From contig CAZVPI010000007.1 of assembly GCA_964628035.1 (NCBI GenBank), positions 1-64,000 of the forward strand: a stretch of DNA of 64,000 bases, read 5' to 3'. The notes below the pieces were generated by a model that saw only the letters and a program-made list of their open reading frames with translations, had not been told where the DNA came from and searched no databases. Shown here in pieces: positions 56,962-64,000 of the stretch. Within the stretch, counting starts at the first letter, position 1. The number at the start of each line of letters is the position of its first letter. A program made the position numbers and the translations under genes. This stretch comes from UBA2199 sp964628035. Its GTDB lineage: Bacteria; Acidobacteriota; Aminicenantia; UBA2199.

Positions 56962-59364
56962 ATGCGCATCGACAATTTTTCTATCCTGAAGCGATGCATC
57001 ATGGCGATCCTGCTTGCCGGCCTGACGTCGCTTCCGCTTTTCCTGCCGGGCCAGGAGCAGGTCCACGAGAAGATCGAGGTGATCTACCAGGAGATCCTGG
57101 TGCGGGTGTTCGACAACGGCCGACCCGTTCCCGGGCTCCAGGCCGAGGATTTCGCCGTGGTTGAGGACGGCGAGCCGGTGAAAGTCGCCTACTGCCGCCA
57201 GCTGCGGCGCTCGCTGGCCCGCCCCGAGGCCGAGCCCGGCGGCGCCGCGGAGGCCCCGGCCCCGACCAGGCCGCGCCTGTTCTTGTTCATGTTCTGGCTC
57301 AACGAGGAGAGCCGCGAGTGGCCCAAGGCCTGGGAATATTTCGCCAGCCAGATCCACTGCCCCGGCGACCGGGTCGTGCTCAGCGACGACAGCCGGGACG
57401 TGGAAATCCGCTCCCTGGCCGAGGAGAAGGAGAAGATCGACGCCTTTTTCGCCCGCCTGGGCGAAGACCTGAAGAAGAAGCAACTCGAAAAGAAGAGGCT
57501 GGTGAACGAGCTGGAGCTGAGCGCCGGCGATTTCTACGACAGCCTTGTCGCCTTCCAGGGATCTCCGCATCCCCCGCCGGAAAACATGATGCTGGAGCGG
57601 TTCAAGATGAGCTATCTCGGCGCCCTCAATGAATACCGCCTGGAGCGGCTGGCCACGGCGCTGAAGGCGGTGGAGGCCGAGAAATGGGCGCTGCTGTTCC
57701 TGCAGAACGAGCGGCTGCCGCTGCTGCATCGCGACGCGCGGCTGCTGCGCGACGCGCCGATGAAGCAGGAGACCCTGGCCGCTCTCAAGGAGTTCATGGA
57801 CCGCAGCGAGAGGCAGCTCAAGCTGGCCGGCGACGTGACGAGCTATCTGCGCGACCTGCGGCCGCTGTTCGTCGGCGCCAACGCCACTTACCACGTCTTC
57901 CTGTGCGATGCCGCCGGCGAGACGCTGCCCGGCGAGCACCTGCAGTGGCAGCCGGTGTTTTCCTCGTGGGAGGGAGCCATCCGCCAGATCAGCGCCGACA
58001 CCGGCGGCCGGGTCAGCGACACCACCCGTTTGGGCGAGGCGCTGCGGCAGGCTGCGGAAAAGGAAGATGTTTATTATGTCCTGACTTATAAGCCTCCCGC
58101 CGGCCGGCAGCGCCGGCGCCAGCTGCAGGTCGAGGTGGGAGGACCGGGGCTGAAGGCGGTCTACTCGCGCAAGCTGGAGCTGGGCGAGCTGTTCCCCCTG
58201 AAGATCCAGGCCCTGGAGTGGGGTCAGGGGAAGCTGACCGTGTCGCTGGCCGACTACCAGAGGACCTACGGCGAAAAGGGACTGGCCGGCCGCCTGCAGG
58301 TCAGCCTCCGCGCCCATCTGCGCGGCAACGAGCCCCTGGCCTTTGCCAGGGAGATCCTGCCGGACGAACCCGCCGTCGATGTCGAGATGGCCCTCCATTT
58401 CCCCGAGCCGGGGAGTTACCAGGTCCACGTCGAGGCGCAGGACCTGCTGACCGGCAACCGGGCCACCGCTGAAAAGGAAATCGCCGTGCTGCCGCCTCCG
58501 GCTTCTGCTCCCGTTTTAGAGCCTGAGGTCGATACGCCGTTCCTGCCCGAGGAGTTGGAGCCGGTCATGGCCAGGGCCGCGGAGTATTGCCGGCGCCTGA
58601 AGGAGGCGGCGTTCCGCTTCTACTGTCTGGAGAAGGTAGAGGAGCGGATGCTGGAACGCAATCCGCTTGCGAAACGGACGGAGCCGGTAGAGCGGCGCTG
58701 GGAGTACGACTACCAGATCACCGGCGCCGGCGGCACGATCAGCGAACAGCGGCGATTGGTCCGCGAGGGGACGCGGAAAATGGACAAGGCGAACGCTGCC
58801 CTGGAGACCCGCTTCTCTTCCCACTACTCGGTGTTCCAGCCCGTCATCCTGCTGGCGTTGGAGAACCGGGCGGCTTATTCCTGCCGCCTCGTTGGCCGCG
58901 ATCGCATCGGCAGCCGCCGCTGCGCCGTCGTCGAAATGACGCCGAGGCAGGCGGGGGACAGCGGCATCGCCCAGGGCAAAGCGTGGATCGACGAGGCCGA
59001 CGGCTCGGTGCTCAAGATCGAGATGAGCCCGCACGGGGTGGTTGGCGCCGAGGAGCTGGAGAAGGCGGCCGCGAGCTTCCAGGCGCGGCTGCTGCTCGAG
59101 GTGACCCACCAGTACTCTGTCGAGCGGGACGGCCTGTGCTTTCCCTCCATGACCCTGTTCCGCGAGGCCTACGTCCTGGAAAAGGTGGTGACGGAGAGGA
59201 GCCGTGAAATGGCCGGCGGGAATCTCAATGGGAGCGGGATGATGATCACCTTGCCCCAACTGGAGGGGAGAAGGCGCGAGATCGAATTCTACCGCCTGCG
59301 CCAAGACTACGGGAAGTACCGCTTCTTCGACGTGGACAGCCAGGTCGAGGTCCAGGAGCCCTGA
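56962..59364 (+). CDS. VWFA-related domain secreted protein (Acidobacteria type)
   Basis: This 800-residue exported protein has a signal-like helix (IMAILLAGLTSLPLFLPG) and an N-terminal part typical of the VWFA-related family (YQEILVRVFDNGRPVPGLQA, DFAVVEDGEPVKVAYCRQ). The predicted VWA region (LFLFMFWLNEESREWP...) lacks the classical DxSxS metal motif. A C-terminal outer-membrane-lipoprotein-like half (GSRRCAVVEMTPRQAG, KAWIDEADGSVLKIEMSPHG) ends the protein. The ATG at 56962 places the signal at the N-terminus; an upstream in-frame ATG is less likely. Confidence 0.8.
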   Translation: MRIDNFSILKRCIMAILLAGLTSLPLFLPGQEQVHEKIEVIYQEILVRVFDNGRPVPGLQAEDFAVVEDGEPVKVAYCRQLRRSLARPEAEPGGAAEAPAPTRPRLFLFMFWLNEESREWPKAWEYFASQIHCPGDRVVLSDDSRDVEIRSLAEEKEKIDAFFARLGEDLKKKQLEKKRLVNELELSAGDFYDSLVAFQGSPHPPPENMMLERFKMSYLGALNEYRLERLATALKAVEAEKWALLFLQNERLPLLHRDARLLRDAPMKQETLAALKEFMDRSERQLKLAGDVTSYLRDLRPLFVGANATYHVFLCDAAGETLPGEHLQWQPVFSSWEGAIRQISADTGGRVSDTTRLGEALRQAAEKEDVYYVLTYKPPAGRQRRRQLQVEVGGPGLKAVYSRKLELGELFPLKIQALEWGQGKLTVSLADYQRTYGEKGLAGRLQVSLRAHLRGNEPLAFAREILPDEPAVDVEMALHFPEPGSYQVHVEAQDLLTGNRATAEKEIAVLPPPASAPVLEPEVDTPFLPEELEPVMARAAEYCRRLKEAAFRFYCLEKVEERMLERNPLAKRTEPVERRWEYDYQITGAGGTISEQRRLVREGTRKMDKANAALETRFSSHYSVFQPVILLALENRAAYSCRLVGRDRIGSRRCAVVEMTPRQAGDSGIAQGKAWIDEADGSVLKIEMSPHGVVGAEELEKAAASFQARLLLEVTHQYSVERDGLCFPSMTLFREAYVLEKVVTERSREMAGGNLNGSGMMITLPQLEGRRREIEFYRLRQDYGKYRFFDVDSQVEVQEP

Positions 59365-59365
59365 A

Positions 59366-59622
59366 AGCGGCGTACGGTTCACGGTGGACGGTTTACGGCA
59401 AGAAAAAACAGCAAATTTCAAACAAGCACCAATGACCCAAACCTAGTCGCTTGAAAAGTAAAAGGAAAAAGGCAAGAGTTAAGTGACCTTGGTCTTTCGA
59501 ATCACGAATTACGAATTACGATAGCTCTTTTATTGCTGCTACTATCACTACCACTATCACTTCTAGTTCGTCGAGGTTCTTGCTGACACTGACACTGACA
59601 CTGGCACGGAGGGATCGTTCTT
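59366..59622. repeat. Intergenic mosaic repeat region
   Basis: Modules in order: GGCGTACGGTTCACGGTGGA at 59369-59388, ATCACGAATTACGAATTACG near 59501-59520, GCTGCTACTATCACTACCAC at 59535-59554, and TTCTTGCTGACACTGACACT near 59577-59596 with GATCGTTCT. The order matches 48146-48300. No gene is seen. Confidence 0.7.
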
Positions 59623-60687
59623 CTACTTCCCCTGCGGCAAGAGCCCTGATTTCAGGAACGCCTGCACGGCGACGACGATGGCCGGCCCCAGGATCAGGCC
59701 CGCCACGCCCAGCAGCTGCAAGCCGGCGAACATGGCCATCAGCGAGACCAGCGGGTGCAGCCCCAGCTGGCCGCCGACGATGCGCGGCTCCAGCGCGTAA
59801 CGGATCACGGTCATCACCAGGTAGAGGACCAGCAGGCCGACGCCGGTCGCCGTCTTGCCCAGCACGATGGCGGCCAGGGCCCAGGGAAGGAGGACCGTGC
59901 CCGTACCCAGCACCGGCAGGATGTCGACCAGGGCGGTGAGCAGGGAGATGACCAGGGCGTAGCGGATGCCGAGCAGGCTCAGGCCGATGAAGCACTCGCT
60001 GAAGGTGAGGGTCATCAGGATGAGCTGCGCCTTGAGAAAGCCGGCCAGCGAGCGCCCCAGGCTGTTCTTCAGCGCCAGCAGCTTGGCATAGGTCGCCGCC
60101 GGCACCAGCCGCGAGAACTTCTCGCCGAAGCGTTGCCGGTCGCGAGAGATGAAGAACGTGGCGATCAGGGTGAACATGGCGAACAGCAGCAGGTTGGGCA
60201 GCGAGGTCAGCAGGTCCAGGATCGAGCCGGCCAGCGAGGTCAGCACCCCGGCGGCGCGGGAGGCCAGGTTCACGAGCGACTCCTGCAGCGGGCCCACGAT
60301 CTCCTTGGGCAGCCGCAGGTACATCGACCGGCCCCATTGCGCCACGTCATCGAACACCTTGGCCAGGAAGCGTCCGGCGTCGGGGATCTCCTTGGCGAGG
60401 GCGCTCACTTCGGCCACGAGCCGGCTGGCGATCAGGATCCCCGCGGCCAGCAGGATCCCGAAATAGACGAACATGACAAGGGACACCGCCAGGCTGCGGG
60501 GGACCCGGCGCCGCGTCAGGAGCCTGACCGGGGGCTCCATGGCCAGGGCGATGGGCAGGGCGATGACGAAGGGCAGCAGGTAGCGGAAGGCGACATGGAG
60601 CGCCAGTAGGACCAGGCCCAGGGCGGCCAGGATGACGAGGCCGCGCATCAGCAGGGGATAACGCCCGTTCAGTTCCTTCATGGTCAT
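59623..60687 (-). CDS. AI-2E family transporter (YhhQ/PerM-like permease)
   Basis: This 354-residue polytopic protein has about eight membrane helices and the AI-2E family pattern (RYLLPFVIALPIALAMEPPV, FVYFGILLAAGILIASRLV, LILMTLTFSECFIGLSLLGI, ALVDILPVLGTGTVLLPWAL, QLLGVAGLILGPAIVV). PerM-type proteins move autoinducer-2 or act as sodium/proton antiporters; the substrate cannot be told here. Two close starts (60687 and 60681) are possible. Confidence 0.9.
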   Translation of the reverse strand: MTMKELNGRYPLLMRGLVILAALGLVLLALHVAFRYLLPFVIALPIALAMEPPVRLLTRRRVPRSLAVSLVMFVYFGILLAAGILIASRLVAEVSALAKEIPDAGRFLAKVFDDVAQWGRSMYLRLPKEIVGPLQESLVNLASRAAGVLTSLAGSILDLLTSLPNLLLFAMFTLIATFFISRDRQRFGEKFSRLVPAATYAKLLALKNSLGRSLAGFLKAQLILMTLTFSECFIGLSLLGIRYALVISLLTALVDILPVLGTGTVLLPWALAAIVLGKTATGVGLLVLYLVMTVIRYALEPRIVGGQLGLHPLVSLMAMFAGLQLLGVAGLILGPAIVVAVQAFLKSGLLPQGK

Positions 60688-60759
60688 GAGCCACCTCGCC
60701 GGGAGATTGCGACACGTAGTGTATCACAAAGGGCTGGGATTGTATGTCAGGGCACTCAA

Positions 60760-60930
60760 AAGGCCAAAAGAAGATGCCCGCGGTTTTTCGGATTCCGGAT
60801 CACGACAGCTCGTGTCATCATGGCTGCTCCCATCACGGATCGCCGATCACCCATCACCTGGACTTGTTCATTGTAGGGCTTGTTGTTGCCACCACCATGA
60901 CCCCAAGCACTTCAGGGTTCGCCGAGTTTC
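60760..60930. repeat. Intergenic mosaic repeat region
   Basis: The segment CATCACCTGGACTTGTTCAT...GTTGTTGCCACCACCATGACC (60850-60901) matches about four fifths of 63462-63520. It is preceded by ATCACGGATCGCCGATCACC. No gene is seen between the AI-2E permease and pyrF (339 bp). Confidence 0.6.
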
Positions 60931-61026
60931 TTCGCCGACACGGCTGGTTCGTTGCGTTTGACTTGCCTGCGGCGAATCCCCTATAATGCCTCTGCCGCGC
61001 GAAAATCTCGGCGGAGCGAAGAGCGC

Positions 61027-61857
61027 ATGGAAAGCTTCTTCACCTTCCTGGAAAAGCGGGTGAGCGACTGCTCCTCGCTGCTGTGCGTGGGGCTCGATCC
61101 CCACCTGGCCGACCTGCCCTTTCCCAACGCCGAGGCCGCCGCCGCCTTCTGCGCCGAGCTGGTCGAGCGCACCGCCCCCTATGCCGCGGCCTTCAAGCCC
61201 AACGCCGCCTTTTTCGAGCAGTTCGGGGCGCCGGGCTGGGCGGCGCTGGAACGGGTCATCGCCGTTGTTCGCGAGCGCTCGCAGCGCCAGGGCTCCCTGA
61301 TCCCGGTCATCCTCGACGCCAAGCGCGGCGACATCGCCTCGACCGCCGAGGCCTACGCCCGCTCGGCTTTCCGCGTCCTGGGCGCCCATGCCGTCACCCT
61401 TTCGCCGTACCTGGGCCGCGACTCGATCGAGCCTTTCCTGGCCGATCCGGAGAAGGGGGCGTTCCTGCTTTGCAAGACATCCAATCCCGGAGCCGCCGAC
61501 CTGCAGGACCTGGCCCTCGCCGCGAACAACGAACCGCTGTATCTTGCCGTCGCCCGCCTGGCCCGGGACTGGAATACGAGCAACAACGTGGGCCTGGTCG
61601 TGGGAGCCACCCAGCCCGAGGCCCTGGCCCGCGTCCGCCAGGCGGCGCCCGAACTGTGGATCCTGGCCCCGGGGATCGGCGCCCAGGGCGGCGAGCTGGA
61701 GACGGCGCTTCTGGCCGGCTTGAGGACCGATGGCCGCGGCCTGTTGCTGCCCGTGTCGCGCGCCATTTCGCGCGCCTCCGATCCGGGCAAGGCGGCGGCC
61801 GAGCTGCGCGACCGCATCATCGACATTCAATACCGGCACGGCAGCACGCGGAAATAG
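61027..61857 (+). CDS. pyrF: Orotidine 5'-phosphate decarboxylase, type 2
   Basis: This 276-residue enzyme has the type 2 OMP decarboxylase pattern: LLCVGLDPHLADLP near 19-32, FKPNAAFFEQFG near 56-67, the catalytic ILDAKRGDIASTAEAYARS near 97-115 and TLSPYLGRDSIEPFL, with VVGATQPEAL later. It makes UMP in pyrimidine synthesis. The ATG at 61027 is preceded by a GAGCG site and gives family-typical length. It stands alone in the window. Confidence 0.93.
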   Translation: MESFFTFLEKRVSDCSSLLCVGLDPHLADLPFPNAEAAAAFCAELVERTAPYAAAFKPNAAFFEQFGAPGWAALERVIAVVRERSQRQGSLIPVILDAKRGDIASTAEAYARSAFRVLGAHAVTLSPYLGRDSIEPFLADPEKGAFLLCKTSNPGAADLQDLALAANNEPLYLAVARLARDWNTSNNVGLVVGATQPEALARVRQAAPELWILAPGIGAQGGELETALLAGLRTDGRGLLLPVSRAISRASDPGKAAAELRDRIIDIQYRHGSTRK

Positions 61858-62037
61858 CTCGGCGAACGATCATAGCTGTATATTTTTTACCCGCATTCAA
61901 TTTCCATTTTCCCACTTGAACGAGCACCCATTCAATAGAAATGAAGGGATGTCGATTTTCCCCGCAGCCCGCCCCCGCAAACCCTTTAGCATTATAAGTT
62001 GTCAGGATATGACTTAATTATAGGCGATCTTCAATAA

Positions 62038-62238
62038 TCAATAATGTGCATTCTCAGGGAAATCAGAGCGTACCGTCATCTCGGAAGTCGGTGAATTGGT
62101 TTTCCACATCCCATGTTGATATACCCCTTGCATGATCAGCAAGCGACCCTGCTCAGGCACGGGCAATTTTTCCACATTTGCACTGACAAACAACGTCCCC
62201 GGCAAGTCCATCCTTTTGTTCCCTTCAAGGAGTGTCAT
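62038..62238 (-). CDS. Doubtful short ORF coupled to the VOC gene
   Basis: A 66-residue frame, MTLLEGNKRMDLPGTLFVSA..., begins with an ATG that overlaps the VOC stop as ATGA and runs into AT-rich DNA. It has no recognised family. The coupling is the only support; it may be chance. Confidence 0.3.
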   Translation of the reverse strand: MTLLEGNKRMDLPGTLFVSANVEKLPVPEQGRLLIMQGVYQHGMWKTNSPTSEMTVRSDFPENAHY

Positions 62239-62606
62239 GAATCGAGAGGGATCGCGCGCCCCGGCCCCCAGATCTTCCGCCGCGGGCTCTTCCTCTTCCG
62301 GAACTCGATCAGCTCGATCGGCGACCCGTCGTGGAGCATCACGGCCACGCGCACTCCCGGCGAGGGGGAGTTGGGCGGAGCGAGCACCTCGGCACCGCAC
62401 TCGCGCAGCGCCCGTTCCAGGTCGTCGACCTCGAAGGCCACATGGGGAACGGAGCGGATGACCGCGGACTGCGTCTCGTTCTCAAAGCGCATCCACTGGA
62501 TGCCGAAAGGGCTGCTATCGAAGCCGGAAACGCGCATGTCCAACCCGGGGAGGTGCACCTCGCCCGGATGCGCCGTTGTTGCCGGGATGCCCAGATGATG
62601 GCAGCG
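62235..62606 (-). pseudogene. VOC (glyoxalase-like) protein without a start codon
   Basis: The frame reads RCHHLGIPATTAHPGEVHL, then FGIQWMRFENETQ, PHVAFEVDDLERALRECGAE and GSPIELIEFR, a complete VOC/glyoxalase-like fold. The conserved N-terminal HHLGIP lies only two codons after an in-frame TGA (62607-62609), and no ATG, GTG or TTG precedes it. The first usable start (GTG at 62558) would remove the first strand and its metal-ligand His. It is either a recent start-codon loss or a truncated product. Confidence 0.55.
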
Positions 62607-62799
62607 TCAGCCCAGTTCGCCGGTCACCCGGGACGGCTCATGGCCCTTTCGCCTGCGGCGATTCATCCCGTACGGGAAACACGCCATGCCTGTTGTAGGG
62701 GGCGGAGGGGGAGGAGGTCAATCGCCGGCCGCAGGCCGTCCCAGGCTGAGATTTCACCCCGATAGTCGTATTCAGTTCGCGATGAAGAAAGGAGGCCCC

Positions 62800-63261
62800 A
62801 TGAAAAGGAGTTCCCAATTCACGGTTCTATTGCTGGCTTTCGCGTTTCTGGCGACGATGGCCGCCGCCGCCCTGCCCGCCCAGGCGCTGAAGCTGTGCTG
62901 CGTGGCCGGCAAGTACGAGGGCACCCAGATCAGCACCGCCAAGCCCAACTGCCCGCCGCCGGAAAAGGAAAAGTTCACCATGATCATCGAGCAGGACCGC
63001 AGCTGCGGGCCCAAGCTCAAGGGGGCGATCCTCGATGCGGCGGGCACGCTCAGCAACTGGACGGGCACCCTGGCCCGCGGCCTGCGCGGCTGCTGCAAGC
63101 TGGAAGGAAGCTTTCTTACTCCAGGCGGCAACACCGTCAAGTTTCAGGGCACGATCTGCCGCAACGCCCTGGGCAAATGGCAGGCCAAGGGGACCTGGGA
63201 GGAGATCGGCGCCCCGGACCCGTGTCGCGGAAGCGGCAGCTGGCAGATGACCCAGATCTAG
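62800..63261 (+). CDS. Small secreted protein, Cys-rich
   Basis: This 153-residue protein has a signal peptide (FTVLLLAFAFLATMAAAALPAQA) and a mature part with eight cysteines in a beta-rich pattern (LCCVAGKYEGTQISTAKPNC, GCCKLEGSFLTPGGNTVKFQ, GSGSWQMTQI). AAAGGAGG precedes the ATG at 62800. The GTW-type ending resembles the lipoprotein at 28060-28647. The function is unknown. Confidence 0.7.
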   Translation: MKRSSQFTVLLLAFAFLATMAAAALPAQALKLCCVAGKYEGTQISTAKPNCPPPEKEKFTMIIEQDRSCGPKLKGAILDAAGTLSNWTGTLARGLRGCCKLEGSFLTPGGNTVKFQGTICRNALGKWQAKGTWEEIGAPDPCRGSGSWQMTQI

Positions 63262-63570
63262 GAGATTGAAAAGAGCAATCCAGGTTAGTCAGCGACGGAC
63301 AGACCGACGGTCCAACGCGGTTCCACGTACCATGTACCACGTTAAACAGCAAAAGCACATCGCCGATAGAGGACGCCGGCTTTAAACTTGGTGCGTGGGG
63401 GGTGGCCATGGAATCTCATCTTTATCTCCCAGGTGCCACTCATGGCTGCCGCGAATCACTAATTCCCCATCACCAGGACTTGTTCATTCCAGGGCTCGCT
63501 GCTACCAAGACCACTATGACCATCACTGGCATGGTTTTGCCGTAAGCCCTGTTCTTTCTTTACAGACGCT
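63262..63570. repeat. Intergenic mosaic repeat region
   Basis: Contains CAGCAAAAGCACATCGCCGA...CTTTAAACTTGG (63347-63398, copy of 51119-51170) and CATCACCAGGACTTGTTCAT...GCTGCTACCAAGACCACTATG (63469-63520, copy of 60850-60901). No gene is seen. Confidence 0.65.
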
Positions 63571-64000
63571 CTACTCCCACTCGAACACGCAGCGGCGCAG
63601 GTGCGACGTGTCGTTGAGCCCGGCCAGCACGAAGCCGCGCGTGCCGTCATGGAGCAGGGTGGAGACGGAGGCGTTGTCGAGGTGGAATTTCCAGAACCAC
63701 TTCTCGCCGAGGCCGAGGGCCTCGGCCAGCAGCGCCTTGAGCACCGAGCGGTGGGAGACCACGGCGATGCGTTCGCAGCCGGCCTCGGCCAGCAGGCGGT
63801 TGAAGGCGCGGGCGCGCGCCTTGACCGCGGCCAGCGACTCGCCGCCCGGGAAAGCCAGGCGCTCCGGCTCCTCGAGCCAGCGCCGCCACATCTCGGGCTC
63901 CTCGGCGGAGATCTCCTGCTTGCGCCTCCCCGACCAGCGCCCCAGGTCGAGGTTGTTGACCAGCTCCTGGGGCTCGATCTCCAGGCCGGGGAAACAGGCC
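63571..64000 (-). CDS. Histidine phosphatase (CobC/GpmB-like), 5' end outside the window
   Basis: The frame is open to the right edge; the visible 142 codons start inside the protein (ACFPGLEIEPQELVNNLDLG). It shows LGRWSGRRKQEIS, FPGGESLAAVKARARAF and the second catalytic His in IAVVSHRSVLKALLAE, all typical of the histidine phosphatase superfamily (alpha-ribazole phosphatase or phosphoglycerate-mutase-like). The first RHG motif must lie beyond the window. The substrate is not determined. Confidence 0.88.
   Translation of the reverse strand, partial: ACFPGLEIEPQELVNNLDLGRWSGRRKQEISAEEPEMWRRWLEEPERLAFPGGESLAAVKARARAFNRLLAEAGCERIAVVSHRSVLKALLAEALGLGEKWFWKFHLDNASVSTLLHDGTRGFVLAGLNDTSHLRRCVFEWE

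Overview
The window looks like a chromosomal piece from a Gram-negative, anaerobic or microaerophilic bacterium, most likely Acidobacteriota or a relative such as Candidatus Aminicenantes. This is inferred from several things: LptB with RpoN and HPF, an HprK/EIIA-Man/HPr/EI phosphorelay in a Gram-negative setting, a VWFA-related secreted protein of the type common in Acidobacteria, Hdr/Qmo-like redox proteins, and high-GC core genes. No rRNA, tRNA, CRISPR array or intact insertion sequence was seen.

Region 1 (1-19.95 kb). A partial gene at the left edge is followed by an 18 kb minus-strand block of clearly lower GC that is packed with anti-phage families. In transcription order it holds a MazG-like pyrophosphohydrolase, a DUF2075 ATPase, a SNF2-type helicase with a DUF3883 tail, a DUF1016 (YhcG-type) nuclease, RmuC, a SIR2 NADase-like protein, a HerA ATPase, a DUF1156 DNA methylase, a HEPN/Abi-C-like protein and a DUF499 ATPase. 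Many junctions overlap or are a few bases apart. Both edges carry copies of a GGGTCAGGTCTTGAA repeat, and the right edge also keeps the C-terminal remnant of a RAYT (IS200-like) transposase.

Region 2 (20.3-27.8 kb). A tightly overlapping minus-strand operon encodes TusA, an ArsR-type regulator, an MvhD-like protein, a chimeric HdrA with an inserted GltD-like flavoprotein, a second HdrA, a small winged-helix protein, a QmoC-like membrane Fe-S protein and DsrE2. It is preceded by a TTGACA promoter overlapped by a 32-bp AT-rich palindrome, the probable operator of the ArsR protein. The set suggests sulfane-sulfur or persulfide redox chemistry coupled to the quinone pool.

Region 3 (28-41.5 kb). 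This is core housekeeping: a lipoprotein, TonB-ExbB-ExbD, then lptB-rpoN-hpf-hprK-EIIA-ptsH-ptsI (a regulatory PTS with no sugar permease), plsC and a diacylglycerol-kinase-like gene, a perR-peroxiredoxin pair and a DUF2461 protein.

Region 4 (41.6-64 kb). This part holds envelope and secreted proteins (Kre9/Ig-like modules, a DUF4091 protein, a FN3 lipoprotein, OmpA, a VWFA-related protein), DUF438/DUF1858 redox-sensor genes, a DUF2089/SHOCT-like three-gene operon, dodecin, DUF4846, a hybrid histidine kinase, an AI-2E family permease, pyrF, a damaged VOC gene and a partial histidine phosphatase.

Almost every intergenic gap from 20 kb on is filled with mosaics of short degenerate tandem motifs (GTGACRA, GTACGGCATACGG, CTAACACTAACAC, CCAAGCACCAAA, AGACGTTAGACGT). 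Some form long inverted repeats, and modules recur in the same order at distant sites. This dispersed element family and the compact repeat-bracketed defence island are the two most unusual things in the window.
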